Source: JAHIVN01 sp018816645 (GTDB lineage: Bacteria; Patescibacteriota; Dojkabacteria; JAHIVN01). From it: a stretch of DNA of 64,000 nucleotides. Positions 53,800 through 62,353 of this stretch are shown here, in pieces. The notes under the pieces are model-generated. The model ran no database searches, had not been told where the DNA came from, and saw only the letters and a list, made by a program, of their open reading frames with translations. A program made the translations under genes and the position numbers. Position 1 is the stretch's first letter, and every line of letters starts with the position of its first letter. The DNA is taken from assembly GCA_043816305.1 (NCBI GenBank), contig JBDRHZ010000012.1, positions 76,952 through 140,951 of the forward strand. The letters run 5' to 3'.

Positions 53800-54189
53800 A
53801 TGTTCTCTAAATACCGAATTTTAATCTTTTCTGAGAATCCGGATGAGTTGATGAAGTTTTATAGAGATGTCTTAGAGTTAAAACTTGAGGATAAACTGGA
53901 CATTCCAAATGATTATGGATATATGTTTGAAGTAAACGGAGAGATGAAATTGTGGATAGGCAGGCATTCTGAGGTGAAAGGTAAAAGTAAAGAACCGGTA
54001 AGACATATCATCAATCTCTACACCGATGAAGTTCAGAAATGGTATAAAAAAGTAAAGGCCTCCGGAGCAGACATTCTTTGCAAGCCGGAACTTACCCCGT
54101 TCGCAACTAGGGATGAGCCTTTTTACGTCAGTACCTTTCTAGACCCGGAAGGCAACTGCTGGCAGTTTATGGGACAGCTTGGAAAATGA
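53800..54189 (+). CDS. VOC (glyoxalase/bleomycin-resistance) family protein
   Basis: The protein has 129 residues with two beta-alpha-beta-beta-beta units: ILIFSENPDELMKFYRDVLELKLEDK and the closing FYVSTFLDPEGNCWQFMG with the metal-ligand Glu region. Family members act as dioxygenases, lyases or resistance proteins, and the specific role is not predictable. Its stop overlaps the start of the PIG-L gene by 4 nt (ATGA). Confidence 0.82.
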   Translation: MFSKYRILIFSENPDELMKFYRDVLELKLEDKLDIPNDYGYMFEVNGEMKLWIGRHSEVKGKSKEPVRHIINLYTDEVQKWYKKVKASGADILCKPELTPFATRDEPFYVSTFLDPEGNCWQFMGQLGK

Positions 54190-54884
54190 AAGATATCCTT
54201 AAGTTAGAATTCAATTCAAGTGATTTGTTTCTCTTTGTGATGCCTCATCCGGATGATGAAGCGGTATTTTGTGCCGGGTTTATCAAAAGATTAACAAGGA
54301 GTGGAAATCGTGTTAAGGTTATAACTCTGACAAAGGGTGAGAAAAGCACGCATAGATACGGACTTGAAGAAAAAGTTGATCTGGGAGAAGCAAGATCTGT
54401 TGAACTAGCAAATGCTTTAGGCATCTTAGGGATCAATGATTCTAAGCTCTTTGATATCCCTGACGGTGAAATTGAGAAACACTACTCTCGGACTAGGGAG
54501 ATAGTAGAAGAAGAAATTTATAATTTCCAACCGGATTATGTTGTGACACTTGAACCCTCTGGCATCTATGGACATCCGGATCATATAGCTTTATCTGAAA
54601 TTGTTAAAGACATTGGGGATAAGCTTCCCAACCAATTCAGATTGATATATGCTACAGTAGGCAGTAGATTCCATCCATCAAAGGGGGCAAGCGCAATGGC
54701 CGAGAAGAAGGTGGTACCTCTTGAGGCAAGTCACTTTATTTCTCTTCGTCCCAAAGAGGTATACACTAAAGTGAGAGCGCTTTTTGCTCATAAATCACAA
54801 TTCGGAAAAGGCCTTATATTTAAAATAGTAAAATGGTATCTAAAAGGTCTCTCGACTAGGGAGTACTATTATAAGGTTGAATAA
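54186..54884 (+). CDS. PIG-L family N-acetylglucosamine-type deacetylase
   Basis: The protein has 232 residues. The zinc and catalytic motif MPHPDDEAVFCAGF near residue 19 and the second zinc motif YGHPDHIALSEI near 127 are both intact. Substrates of the family are N-acetyl sugars, such as GlcNAc-inositol, mycothiol or bacillithiol precursors and surface glycans. Translational coupling with the VOC gene suggests a shared pathway, which could be thiol or glycan related. Confidence 0.88.
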   Translation: MKDILKLEFNSSDLFLFVMPHPDDEAVFCAGFIKRLTRSGNRVKVITLTKGEKSTHRYGLEEKVDLGEARSVELANALGILGINDSKLFDIPDGEIEKHYSRTREIVEEEIYNFQPDYVVTLEPSGIYGHPDHIALSEIVKDIGDKLPNQFRLIYATVGSRFHPSKGASAMAEKKVVPLEASHFISLRPKEVYTKVRALFAHKSQFGKGLIFKIVKWYLKGLSTREYYYKVE

Positions 54885-54931
54885 ATTTGTGATTTCTGTA
54901 AAATAAAGCTTACTTTAGATAAGTCATTACT

Positions 54932-55456
54932 ATGATGAACAAAAAGCAAGAATCTGAGATAGAATCAAAAATAGAATCGGTTATTGAGGATACTGCAAAA
55001 AAAGGAGAGAAGTTTTTTGAAAAAGCAATCGGAAGAGTTGTTGGTTTCGTAGTTACTATCATAGTAAATATCGTAATCCTGGTAGTCATCAATTACTACT
55101 ATGAGAAATTCTCATTTTTGACAACTGAGTTTCCCGAATGGCTTCCATATGCAAATGCTTCGATATTTGCAGCTATAATTGTCCAAGTCTTGATCCTGGT
55201 GATTCCAAGTAAAACTATAAAGCCTTTCTTTGAGATTTTTTCAAATATCTTCTCGCTTGTTAGTGTCGTAGCGCTTCGGCTGATCTATCCTTTTGACTGG
55301 GCGCAGCTGACTGACGGTAACTGGGCAGATACCGTTGCAAAGATAGGAATGGTTGGAGTGATATTAGCTGTGTTTATAGCGATTATTGCTAATGCTGTGA
55401 AGTTCGCGGTAGCTGTACTTGGAGGAAAGAGCGATGAGACAGGAGACGAAGGATGA
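54932..55456 (+). CDS. Hypothetical membrane protein
   Basis: The protein has 174 residues. An amphipathic charged N-terminus (~1-35, KKQESEIESKIESVIEDTAKKGEKFFEKA) is followed by four membrane helices (~38-56, ~73-90, ~100-115, ~140-160). No family is recognised. It is alone between the PIG-L gene and the promoter of the aminotransferase gene. Confidence 0.6.
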   Translation: MMNKKQESEIESKIESVIEDTAKKGEKFFEKAIGRVVGFVVTIIVNIVILVVINYYYEKFSFLTTEFPEWLPYANASIFAAIIVQVLILVIPSKTIKPFFEIFSNIFSLVSVVALRLIYPFDWAQLTDGNWADTVAKIGMVGVILAVFIAIIANAVKFAVAVLGGKSDETGDEG

Positions 55457-55491
55457 ATAATTAGTAGTTGTTTAACACCTATAAGCTTCTC

Positions 55492-55520
55492 TTGATAAAT
55501 TTAGCCTATTTCGTTATTAT
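55492..55520 (+). promoter_or_regulatory. Promoter of the aminotransferase gene
   Basis: -35 TTGATA (55492-55497), a 17-bp spacer and -10 TATTAT (55515-55520), 42 nt before the ATG at 55563. Confidence 0.6.
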
Positions 55521-55562
55521 ATATTGTCTCTGCCCGGTACTTAACATTTTTATTACCAATAT

Positions 55563-56753
55563 ATGAGTAATAAATCCCTCATTTCTGTGAACGATTCCTT
55601 TGGTGCTCATAATTATCATCCGCTTCCGATAGTAATCTCAAAGGCAAAAGATGTCTGGGTATGGGACGTAGAAGGAAACAAATATATGGACATGCTCTCA
55701 GCATACTCCGCGCTGAACCAGGGACACCGAAATGAATATATCATCAAGAAAGTGAAAGAACAGTTAAACAAAGTTTCATTGACCTCAAGAGCTTTCCACA
55801 ATGACAAGCTCCCATTATTTTTAAAAAAAGTGTGTAAATTCTCTGGTTTCGAAATGGCGCTGCCAATGAATACAGGTGCTGAGGCTGTAGAAACAGCACT
55901 GAAAATGGCAAGGAAATGGGGTTACTTGAAGAAAAAGGTTGCTGCGGGTAAAGCTCAGATAATTGTTGCTGAAAATAACTTCCATGGCAGAACTATATCT
56001 ATAATTAGTTTCTCGACAGAAAAACAGTATAGAGACGGCTTTGGTCCATTTACTCCCGGGTTTAAGGTAGTAAAGTACGGGGATGCAGGCGCAATCAAGA
56101 AAGCTATAAATAAAAATACTGTTGCAGTGATGCTTGAACCGATTCAGGGGGAAGGTGGGATCATCATACCTCCAAAGGGGTATTTGAAAGAAGTCAGAAA
56201 GATTACCAGAGAGAATAAGGTGCTTCTGATGCTTGATGAGATCCAGACCGGCCTTGCACGAACCGGAAAGAACTTTGCTTATGAATGGGAGCAGATAAAA
56301 CCTGACGTTCTGATATTAGGAAAGGCACTTGGCGGTGGAGTAGTTCCTGTCTCGGTGGTTCTTGCTTCCAGAAGTATCATGAGTGTATACAAACCTGGGG
56401 ATCATGGATCAACGTTTGGCGGAAACCCATTGGCTTCAGCCGCGGGTATAGCCGCACTTGAGTATATCGAAAAGCATAAACTTGCCGATCGTGCCCAGAA
56501 GTTAGGCGAGTATTTTATGAAAGAGCTGAGAAAGATAAAATCAAAGCATATACAAGAAGTAAGAGGACGAGGATTACTCATTGGAATTGAACTCGATACA
56601 AAGGCAAGGGATTATGCAGAGAAACTTATGCAGGATGGACTTCTATGTAAGGAAACTCATACTCGTGTACTGAGATTTGCACCGCCACTTGTGATAACGA
56701 AAGATGAGATCGACTGGGCTATGAAGCGGATCCAAAAAGTCTTTGAAGAGTAG
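55563..56753 (+). CDS. rocD: Ornithine aminotransferase-like class III aminotransferase
   Basis: The protein has 396 residues. Fold-type I PLP enzyme with MNTGAEAVETALKMARKWGY, NNFHGRTIS, MLEPIQGEGGI, LMLDEIQTGLARTG and the PLP lysine in ILGKALGGG. The N-terminus (FGAHNYHPLPIVISKAKDVWVWDVEGNKYMDMLSAYSALNQGH) is characteristic of ornithine-oxo-acid transaminases. It would convert ornithine and 2-oxoglutarate to glutamate semialdehyde and glutamate. It has its own promoter and an intrinsic terminator, so it is a single-gene unit. Confidence 0.9.
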   Translation: MSNKSLISVNDSFGAHNYHPLPIVISKAKDVWVWDVEGNKYMDMLSAYSALNQGHRNEYIIKKVKEQLNKVSLTSRAFHNDKLPLFLKKVCKFSGFEMALPMNTGAEAVETALKMARKWGYLKKKVAAGKAQIIVAENNFHGRTISIISFSTEKQYRDGFGPFTPGFKVVKYGDAGAIKKAINKNTVAVMLEPIQGEGGIIIPPKGYLKEVRKITRENKVLLMLDEIQTGLARTGKNFAYEWEQIKPDVLILGKALGGGVVPVSVVLASRSIMSVYKPGDHGSTFGGNPLASAAGIAALEYIEKHKLADRAQKLGEYFMKELRKIKSKHIQEVRGRGLLIGIELDTKARDYAEKLMQDGLLCKETHTRVLRFAPPLVITKDEIDWAMKRIQKVFEE

Positions 56754-56767
56754 TACGTATTTCTAAA

Positions 56768-56799
56768 AGGAACCTGGAGTAATTCAGGTTCCTTTTTTT
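56768..56799 (+). terminator. Intrinsic terminator after the aminotransferase gene
   Basis: A stem AGGAACCTG/CAGGTTCCT with an 8-base loop is followed by a run of seven T. It starts 15 nt after the stop codon. It is the clearest Rho-independent terminator in the window. Confidence 0.9.
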
Positions 56800-56828
56800 G
56801 CTCTAGGCGTCAAGATAATGTCAAGAAT

Positions 56829-56857
56829 TTGCAATTACCTTATATCTGATCTATGAT
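56829..56857 (+). promoter_or_regulatory. Promoter of the cDPGS-like gene
   Basis: -35 TTGCAA (56829-56834), a 17-bp spacer and -10 TATGAT (56852-56857), with the ATG at 56894. Confidence 0.55.
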
Positions 56858-56893
56858 AACTGGGTCAATTATTTTAGATATTATTTGTATAAA

Positions 56894-58213
56894 ATGCAGA
56901 AGAATAGAGTGTTAATTTTAGGTGCTGCTGGCCGCGACTTCCATAATTTTAATACTGTCTATAGAAATGACGAAAACACGGAGGTTGTGGCTTTCACAGC
57001 TGCTCAGATACCTGACATTGCTGGACGTAAATACCCTGCAAGCTTAGCGGGTAAGTATTATCCAGATGGAATCGATATTAAGGACGAAGCGGAGCTGACT
57101 GGTATTATCAAGAATGAAAAAGTTGACGAGTGCGTGCTGTCTTACAGTGATCTCCGGTATAGTTTTGTGATGCATCTTGCTTCAAAAGTTTTAGCTGCAG
57201 GAGCAAAATTCTCAATGCTCGGTGCTGAACCAACAATGATAAAATCATCAAAGCCGGTTATTGCGGTTCTTGCCGTAAGAACAGGCTGCGGTAAAAGCCA
57301 GACTTCAAGAAGGGTTTTTGAGATTTTGAAGGAGGCAGGGAAGAAAGTTGTTTCCATAAGACACCCTATGCCTTATGGTGATCTTGCAGAGCAGACGGTG
57401 CAGAGATTTGCTGAGCTTAGTGACTTGACAAAGCATAAGTGTACGATAGAAGAGATGGAGGAGTACGAGCCGCATATTGCAATGGGAAGTGTTATCTATG
57501 CGGGCGTTGATTATCAGGCAATTCTCGATGAAGCTGAAAAAGAAGCCGATGTAATCATCTGGGATGGCGGCAACAATGATATGTCTTTTTACAAACCGGA
57601 TCTGACAATTGTAGTAGCAGATCCCCTAAGAGCCGGACATGAAATCAGCTATTATCCTGGGGAAGTGAATTTCAGACTAGCTGATGTTATCATTATAAAT
57701 AAAGTGGACTCTGCAAAACGGGAAGACATTGAGATGGTTGAGAACAATGCTAAAGAGTACAATCCATCTGCAAAGATTATCAAGGCGGAGTCAGTTGTAA
57801 CCGTTGAAGATCCTGAGATTATCAAAGGCAAAAGAGTATTAGTGATCGAAGATGGTCCAACTTTGACTCACGGTGAAATGAAGTTAGGAGCAGGAACAGT
57901 TGCAGCTGAGAGAAGCGGAGCTTCTGAGATAGTTGATCCAAAAGAATATGCCGTAGGAAAATTGAAGGAAACTTTCGAACACTATCCAGATATTGGGAAA
58001 GTACTCCCTGCAATGGGTTATGGTGAACAGCAAATGAAAGATCTTGAAGAAACCATCAACAAGGTCGACTGTGGTGCAGTTGTAATCGGTACACCGATAG
58101 ATCTAGGGAGATTTATCAAGATCGATAAACCACATACGAGAGTAACATATGAGTTGTCTGCGGAAGCAAAAGAAGAACTGAAGAATATAATTTCGGAAAA
58201 GGGTTTGATCTAA
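56894..58213 (+). CDS. Cyclic 2,3-diphosphoglycerate synthetase-like P-loop protein
   Basis: The protein has 439 residues from the ATG at 56894; a TTG at 56885 would add three codons. The N-terminal Rossmann-like domain begins RVLILGAAGRDFHNFN. The P-loop VRTGCGKSQTSRRV lies near residue 135. SIRHPMPYGDL, IIWDGGNNDMSFYKPDLTIVV and a NKVDSA motif follow, all typical of the cDPGS-like family. In archaea the enzyme makes an osmolyte/thermoprotectant. In bacteria the product is untested. The 439-residue length is normal for the family. Confidence 0.82.
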   Translation: MQKNRVLILGAAGRDFHNFNTVYRNDENTEVVAFTAAQIPDIAGRKYPASLAGKYYPDGIDIKDEAELTGIIKNEKVDECVLSYSDLRYSFVMHLASKVLAAGAKFSMLGAEPTMIKSSKPVIAVLAVRTGCGKSQTSRRVFEILKEAGKKVVSIRHPMPYGDLAEQTVQRFAELSDLTKHKCTIEEMEEYEPHIAMGSVIYAGVDYQAILDEAEKEADVIIWDGGNNDMSFYKPDLTIVVADPLRAGHEISYYPGEVNFRLADVIIINKVDSAKREDIEMVENNAKEYNPSAKIIKAESVVTVEDPEIIKGKRVLVIEDGPTLTHGEMKLGAGTVAAERSGASEIVDPKEYAVGKLKETFEHYPDIGKVLPAMGYGEQQMKDLEETINKVDCGAVVIGTPIDLGRFIKIDKPHTRVTYELSAEAKEELKNIISEKGLI

Positions 58214-58348
58214 TTGAATTACCTACTGGTTGCAGAGTGCAACTTTGTGACTAGGGTAGTAGTATTAAGAAGCCAACCTATTATATAAGGCGTTTTTTTC
58301 TGTACCACGATTAATGCGATTAACCCTAAATCATTTGCGAAAGCGGAT

Positions 58349-59878
58349 TTATCTACTCAGTACTTTCTGGGTTATAAAGATGTAGAGGAACTTGAAGTTT
58401 CGCTTTATGAAGAACGCAAGCTTATTTCTCAAACTGACAAACTTGATCTTTGATTGGCTAAGCAATTTACGTGGAACAAGATTTGATAGAAATATCCGAT
58501 CGATGATCGCTTCTGTAAGCATTGATAGAGGCTTTGGAAGTGAAAATGCTATCTGGTATGCTCTAAAAAATTCTCTGAAAAATGTTGCCGCAAATAGCAC
58601 ATGATTTGGAGGAAAATCGTTCATAACACAGCTCACGTACTGATTTCGGGACTTATTCGGGTCATAGTATCCGGCTGCAACTGCCATATCAGTTAATTCT
58701 GTACCAGGATAAGGGCAGAATATCATAGGGATTGCTTGTGTCGGTTTTATTTCTGCGTTGAATTTCAAGGTCTCAATGAGATTTTCGGGCTTTTCGTGGG
58801 GTATTCCAATGATGTTGTATGAGATTGTTTTGATTCCATATTTTCTGCAATTCTTAAAGGCATCTCTCATGATATCGAGAGTCATTCCGCGCTTTAAAAT
58901 ATCATTCAGGATTTTTTGATTTCCGCTTTCAACACCAAAGAATATGAACAAACATCCCATCTCCTTGAGCATTTTTGCTACGTCTTCTGTCAGAAAGTTA
59001 GCTCTGAAATTACAGAAGAAAGGTATGTGAATTTCTTTTATGTACTTGGTTCTAAATTCTTTTCTCCACTCAGTATACATAGGCAGAATATCATCCAAAA
59101 ATTTCAGCCGCTGTACTTCCGGAAAAGCTTTAATCAATCTTTTTAAATATTCGATTGCATTCGCTGCAGATCTGTATCTTACAAATTTGCTACCTTTGGG
59201 ATAGAGACTGGCATGAAAATTATTCCAGCAGTATGTACATCTATAAGGACAGCCCCGGGTTATGATTGCAAGTGCACTTTTAGATTTTGAACTTAGTAGG
59301 TTTTGGAAGTTGAATAGATTGAATTTAGGAAATGGAAGTTCATCCAGGTTTTCAGCTATCGCGCAGGGTTTATTCTTTACAATTTTTTCATCTTCGTTTT
59401 TGAACCAGAACGAACTGATCTTCTGATCGCCAAGATCAGGGTATCTTTTCAGAAATTCTTTGAGCGGTAATTCCGCCTCACCGATTACTAGTGAATTTAG
59501 ACCCCTCCATTTGATCACCTGATCGGGGTAGATGCTAGGATGATAGCTTCCGGCCATCACATGTATCCCTTTTCCGTCCAACCATTTTGCGACTTTTTCA
59601 CAATACGGAAAAACATCCGTTCTAACGTTCATTCCAACGACATCAGGCTTTATCCTTTCTATTTCGGCTAAGAATTCCTTTTGGGAAACCGGCCTGAGTA
59701 AGTGGATCATATCAACTTCCCAGCCCTCTTCTTCTACAACTGCTGCAAGCTGAGCAATACCCTCGTTGTACCAGCCGCCCTTCTCATATATTCTTGTTTT
59801 GTTTTTATTTGTATCTACTCGGTATTCAAAATCCGGGTAAACAAATAGATATTTCTTTTTTCTCATCTGATTTCTCAC
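58349..59878 (-). CDS. B12-binding-domain radical SAM enzyme
   Basis: The protein has 509 residues. The N-terminal cobalamin-binding-like domain (~20-140: GIAQLAAVVEEEGWEVDMIHL, PDVVGMNVRTDVF, VIGEAELPL) is followed by the radical SAM core with the 4Fe-4S motif ITRGCPYRCTYCWNN and later FFGVESGNQKILNDILKRG. The C-terminal ~100 residues are family-variable and partly hydrophobic. Such enzymes methylate or rearrange lipids, cofactors and natural products. The substrate is not evident. Confidence 0.88.
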   Translation of the reverse strand: MRNQMRKKKYLFVYPDFEYRVDTNKNKTRIYEKGGWYNEGIAQLAAVVEEEGWEVDMIHLLRPVSQKEFLAEIERIKPDVVGMNVRTDVFPYCEKVAKWLDGKGIHVMAGSYHPSIYPDQVIKWRGLNSLVIGEAELPLKEFLKRYPDLGDQKISSFWFKNEDEKIVKNKPCAIAENLDELPFPKFNLFNFQNLLSSKSKSALAIITRGCPYRCTYCWNNFHASLYPKGSKFVRYRSAANAIEYLKRLIKAFPEVQRLKFLDDILPMYTEWRKEFRTKYIKEIHIPFFCNFRANFLTEDVAKMLKEMGCLFIFFGVESGNQKILNDILKRGMTLDIMRDAFKNCRKYGIKTISYNIIGIPHEKPENLIETLKFNAEIKPTQAIPMIFCPYPGTELTDMAVAAGYYDPNKSRNQYVSCVMNDFPPNHVLFAATFFREFFRAYQIAFSLPKPLSMLTEAIIDRIFLSNLVPRKLLSQSKIKFVSLRNKLAFFIKRNFKFLYIFITQKVLSR

Positions 59879-59961
59879 AATTTTAAGAGATTATACTTTA
59901 AATTTCCGATTTGCTAAAGTCTATTTTTTATTCTAAAATAATTTATATTTTGAAAGAAATT

Positions 59962-60207
59962 ATGAAAGGAAAACTAGCTGTTACTTTCCCTAGAGATCTG
60001 ACACGAAAAATTGAAAGGATTCAGAAGCAGATGGATCTCAAAACTCCTGGTGAGGTTATTCTCAAAGCACTATCACTGCTTGAACTTTCCATAGGGAGGA
60101 AAGTAGAACTTAGTGATAAAGGCGATACTTTTGAGATAAATTCATTCGAACATCTACGTCAAAGCATAAAGTTTGAAGACGTGGAGGAAAGTAAGAAAGA
60201 AGAATAA
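59962..60207 (+). CDS. Small ribbon-helix-helix-like protein
   Basis: The protein has 81 residues from the ATG at 59962 (MKGKLAVTFP). The pattern of one strand then two helices (KLAVTFPRDLTRKIERIQKQMDLKTPGEVILKALSLLEL) fits a ribbon-helix-helix fold. An acidic tail follows. A DNA-binding or antitoxin-like role is possible, but no toxin partner is visible; the next gene encodes a membrane protein. Confidence 0.55.
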   Translation: MKGKLAVTFPRDLTRKIERIQKQMDLKTPGEVILKALSLLELSIGRKVELSDKGDTFEINSFEHLRQSIKFEDVEESKKEE

Positions 60208-60222
60208 TTGAGTTTAAAATAA

Positions 60223-60594
60223 ATGGAAACAAAAGAAATTGATTTCAAGGGCGACTTCGAACTTGAGGGAAATGTCCATAACATTGAAGATGTGGATTTT
60301 GAAAAGGATCTGGATGTTGAGGTGATAGAAGAACTTCCTGACCTGAAGATGGAGGAGCAGATAGAGGTAACTCTCAAGAAGAAGCGCGAGGCAACACGAG
60401 AAAGGCTGGCTTATGTATTTGTTATTGGGGTATTCACTCTACTTTTGATTGGTGCAATCTTCGGCTTTGCTTCAAATAAAGATCAGGTGAAAAATATAAC
60501 AGATCTTCTACTAGCGTTTTCAGGTATTTTGTCCGGTCCGCTTGGATTTATCGTTGGGTATTATTTCAAAAGACAAGAAGACGAAGGAAAATGA
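60223..60594 (+). CDS. Small membrane protein with acidic cytoplasmic N-terminus
   Basis: The protein has 123 residues. The first ~60 are strongly acidic (DVDFEKDLDVEVIEELPDLKMEEQIEV), then basic, then two membrane helices (~67-88 and ~98-115) and a short charged end. It starts 15 nt after the ribbon-helix-helix-like gene, so the two are likely co-transcribed. Unknown function. Confidence 0.6.
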   Translation: METKEIDFKGDFELEGNVHNIEDVDFEKDLDVEVIEELPDLKMEEQIEVTLKKKREATRERLAYVFVIGVFTLLLIGAIFGFASNKDQVKNITDLLLAFSGILSGPLGFIVGYYFKRQEDEGK

Positions 60595-60717
60595 AGTTCT
60601 TAAAGCTTGACTAATAAATCTCACCAGTCTGTTCTGTTTATATTGTCAACCTGAATAGTATAGTGATATAGATAACAATAAGTAGAAGTAAGCTTTAACC
60701 CATTATTTGTTAGAGTT

Positions 60718-61185
60718 ATGAAAAGAATATTACTATCTGTAGTTTTCTTACTTCCCATTTTCTTAATTTTTTCTGTAGGAAAAGTCGATGCCGCCCCTGC
60801 TCCTTGGGGAATAGCAATTAAGGAAGAAACAGGTGAGTGCGGAGGCTACTGGTCCGGTGACGAATTTCATTATTATGCTCTACCTTCTGGCTGGGAAGCA
60901 TATTATCCAGAGTATATAGATGGAACCGCAATAATGGAAACTCCAAAGGGAGACTGCAACTTCGATGCAGGGGAAAAAGCATGCTGTGAGGAATTGGGAT
61001 TAAGTTATGTGGCAGAAAACGTGGCAATCATAGAAGACGATCCTGGAGATGATATTACTGAGGATAAAATGGGAGGTCTTTACAGCCCTATATTGGCTAC
61101 AGTAATAGGATTAGCTTGCTGCTTTGTACTGTTTGCGTTTATTGCCATTACGATCTTCTTTGTGGTTAAAAAGAAGAAGGTGTAA
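60718..61185 (+). CDS. Secreted Cys-containing protein with C-terminal membrane anchor
   Basis: The protein has 155 residues. A signal peptide (likely cut after VDA-A) precedes a small domain with Cys residues (TGECGGYWSG, KGDCNFDAGEKACCEELG) that could form disulfides. An Asp-rich linker, a membrane helix (~125-147) and KKKKV follow. A -35/-10 pair (TTGTCA at 60643, TATAGA at 60667, 18-bp spacer) precedes it. No family is recognised. Confidence 0.55.
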   Translation: MKRILLSVVFLLPIFLIFSVGKVDAAPAPWGIAIKEETGECGGYWSGDEFHYYALPSGWEAYYPEYIDGTAIMETPKGDCNFDAGEKACCEELGLSYVAENVAIIEDDPGDDITEDKMGGLYSPILATVIGLACCFVLFAFIAITIFFVVKKKKV

Positions 61186-61250
61186 AGAGGGGCAAGACCC
61201 AATGTTATATTGTTCAACTCAACTCGTTACTGCCAAAGCATATCAGATAA

Positions 61251-62195
61251 TCAACGGATAAACTTAGAGATCCTTGCATCCAATTCTCTAAAACATGTTT
61301 CAATTATTTGATCAGAATATCCTGCAATATCACTCCCTTCGTTAGTTTTTAATATAGCATCCAGGAATCCCCAGAGATCATCAAAATATCTAAAAAGCGT
61401 ATAATACCGGCAAACAGCCTGGTTTATTTGAAAATCCGGAAACTCCTTAAGATATTCTTCGATTACTGTTGATTTCTCTGCAGAGTTCCACAGGTCCCTT
61501 TCTCTTGGTGCCATCTTGAATCCATCCCAGTCTACCAAGTGATGTCTACCTTGTTTATCTCTCAAAACATTGATCGGAATATCACCATGAGTTGGTACGA
61601 ATTCCAAGCTAAGACCTTGGCAAGTTTTAGCAGTTGCGTGATAAAAATCCCAGTATCTTTTTATTCTTTCTTCAGAATCTGATAACTCTGTTTTCATAGT
61701 CTGAAATTCTTTGCTTTGAATACGCAAGGCTTTTATTTTTTCCCAAATATCCCAGAAGCTATCTTGGTATGTAGCACTAAAGGATTCTGCTTCAAGAGGA
61801 GTAGTTAATTTTCCCTTTAGACCATGAAGTTGTATCACTAGCCGAGCATAATCTTTTGCCGAGACATTTTCTGCAGATTTTTCTTCAATAAAATTAAAAA
61901 CAATCAGAAATCTATCATTATAGGGAATAAAGAATTTACCCTTTAATGTTTTGATAGGATATATTGCGTATTCAAATCCTATTTGATGAATCTCAAATAG
62001 TGCAGGGAGAATATTGGTAGTATTTGTATTTGCAACAATTTTTGCGAAAAAGCTCTTACCTTCAACAGAGTTTATGATAAATGTCTCGCCGACAAAACCT
62101 CTTTGAGCAGGTTCAATGTTCTGAATCAAAAAACCGTAATGTTCCGAGATTAATTTTTGTATATGAAGGTGTTTGGTCTCGAGATAGTTGTTCAA
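61251..62195 (-). CDS. Aminoglycoside phosphotransferase (APH)-like kinase
   Basis: The protein has 314 residues. The catalytic loop THGDIPINVL (HGDxxxxN) and the metal motif LVDWDGF are present near residues 195-220. The N-lobe includes FFAKIVA with the ATP-binding Lys. The family phosphorylates antibiotics, choline, sugars and other small molecules, and the substrate is unknown. The only available start is a TTG at 62195, with no clear Shine-Dalgarno sequence. Confidence 0.78.
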   Translation of the reverse strand: MNNYLETKHLHIQKLISEHYGFLIQNIEPAQRGFVGETFIINSVEGKSFFAKIVANTNTTNILPALFEIHQIGFEYAIYPIKTLKGKFFIPYNDRFLIVFNFIEEKSAENVSAKDYARLVIQLHGLKGKLTTPLEAESFSATYQDSFWDIWEKIKALRIQSKEFQTMKTELSDSEERIKRYWDFYHATAKTCQGLSLEFVPTHGDIPINVLRDKQGRHHLVDWDGFKMAPRERDLWNSAEKSTVIEEYLKEFPDFQINQAVCRYYTLFRYFDDLWGFLDAILKTNEGSDIAGYSDQIIETCFRELDARISKFIR

Positions 62196-62353
62196 GTAAG
62201 TATTTATAAGTCAGTAATAAGGTATATTGGGAAATTATAACACAAAAGAATTCTCCTCGGGTGATATTTTGTTGGACTCTCTACGGTAAATAGTCCGCAA
62301 ACCAAATAATTATCTGATTCAATGTAATAGAAGGTACGACTAGATCTATATGA

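Noticed and set aside
58229..58243. GTTGCA-GAG-TGCAAC hairpin after the cDPGS-like gene as a terminator
   Set aside because: Only six base pairs with no real T-run. It is too weak to call a terminator, though it follows the stop by 15 nt.
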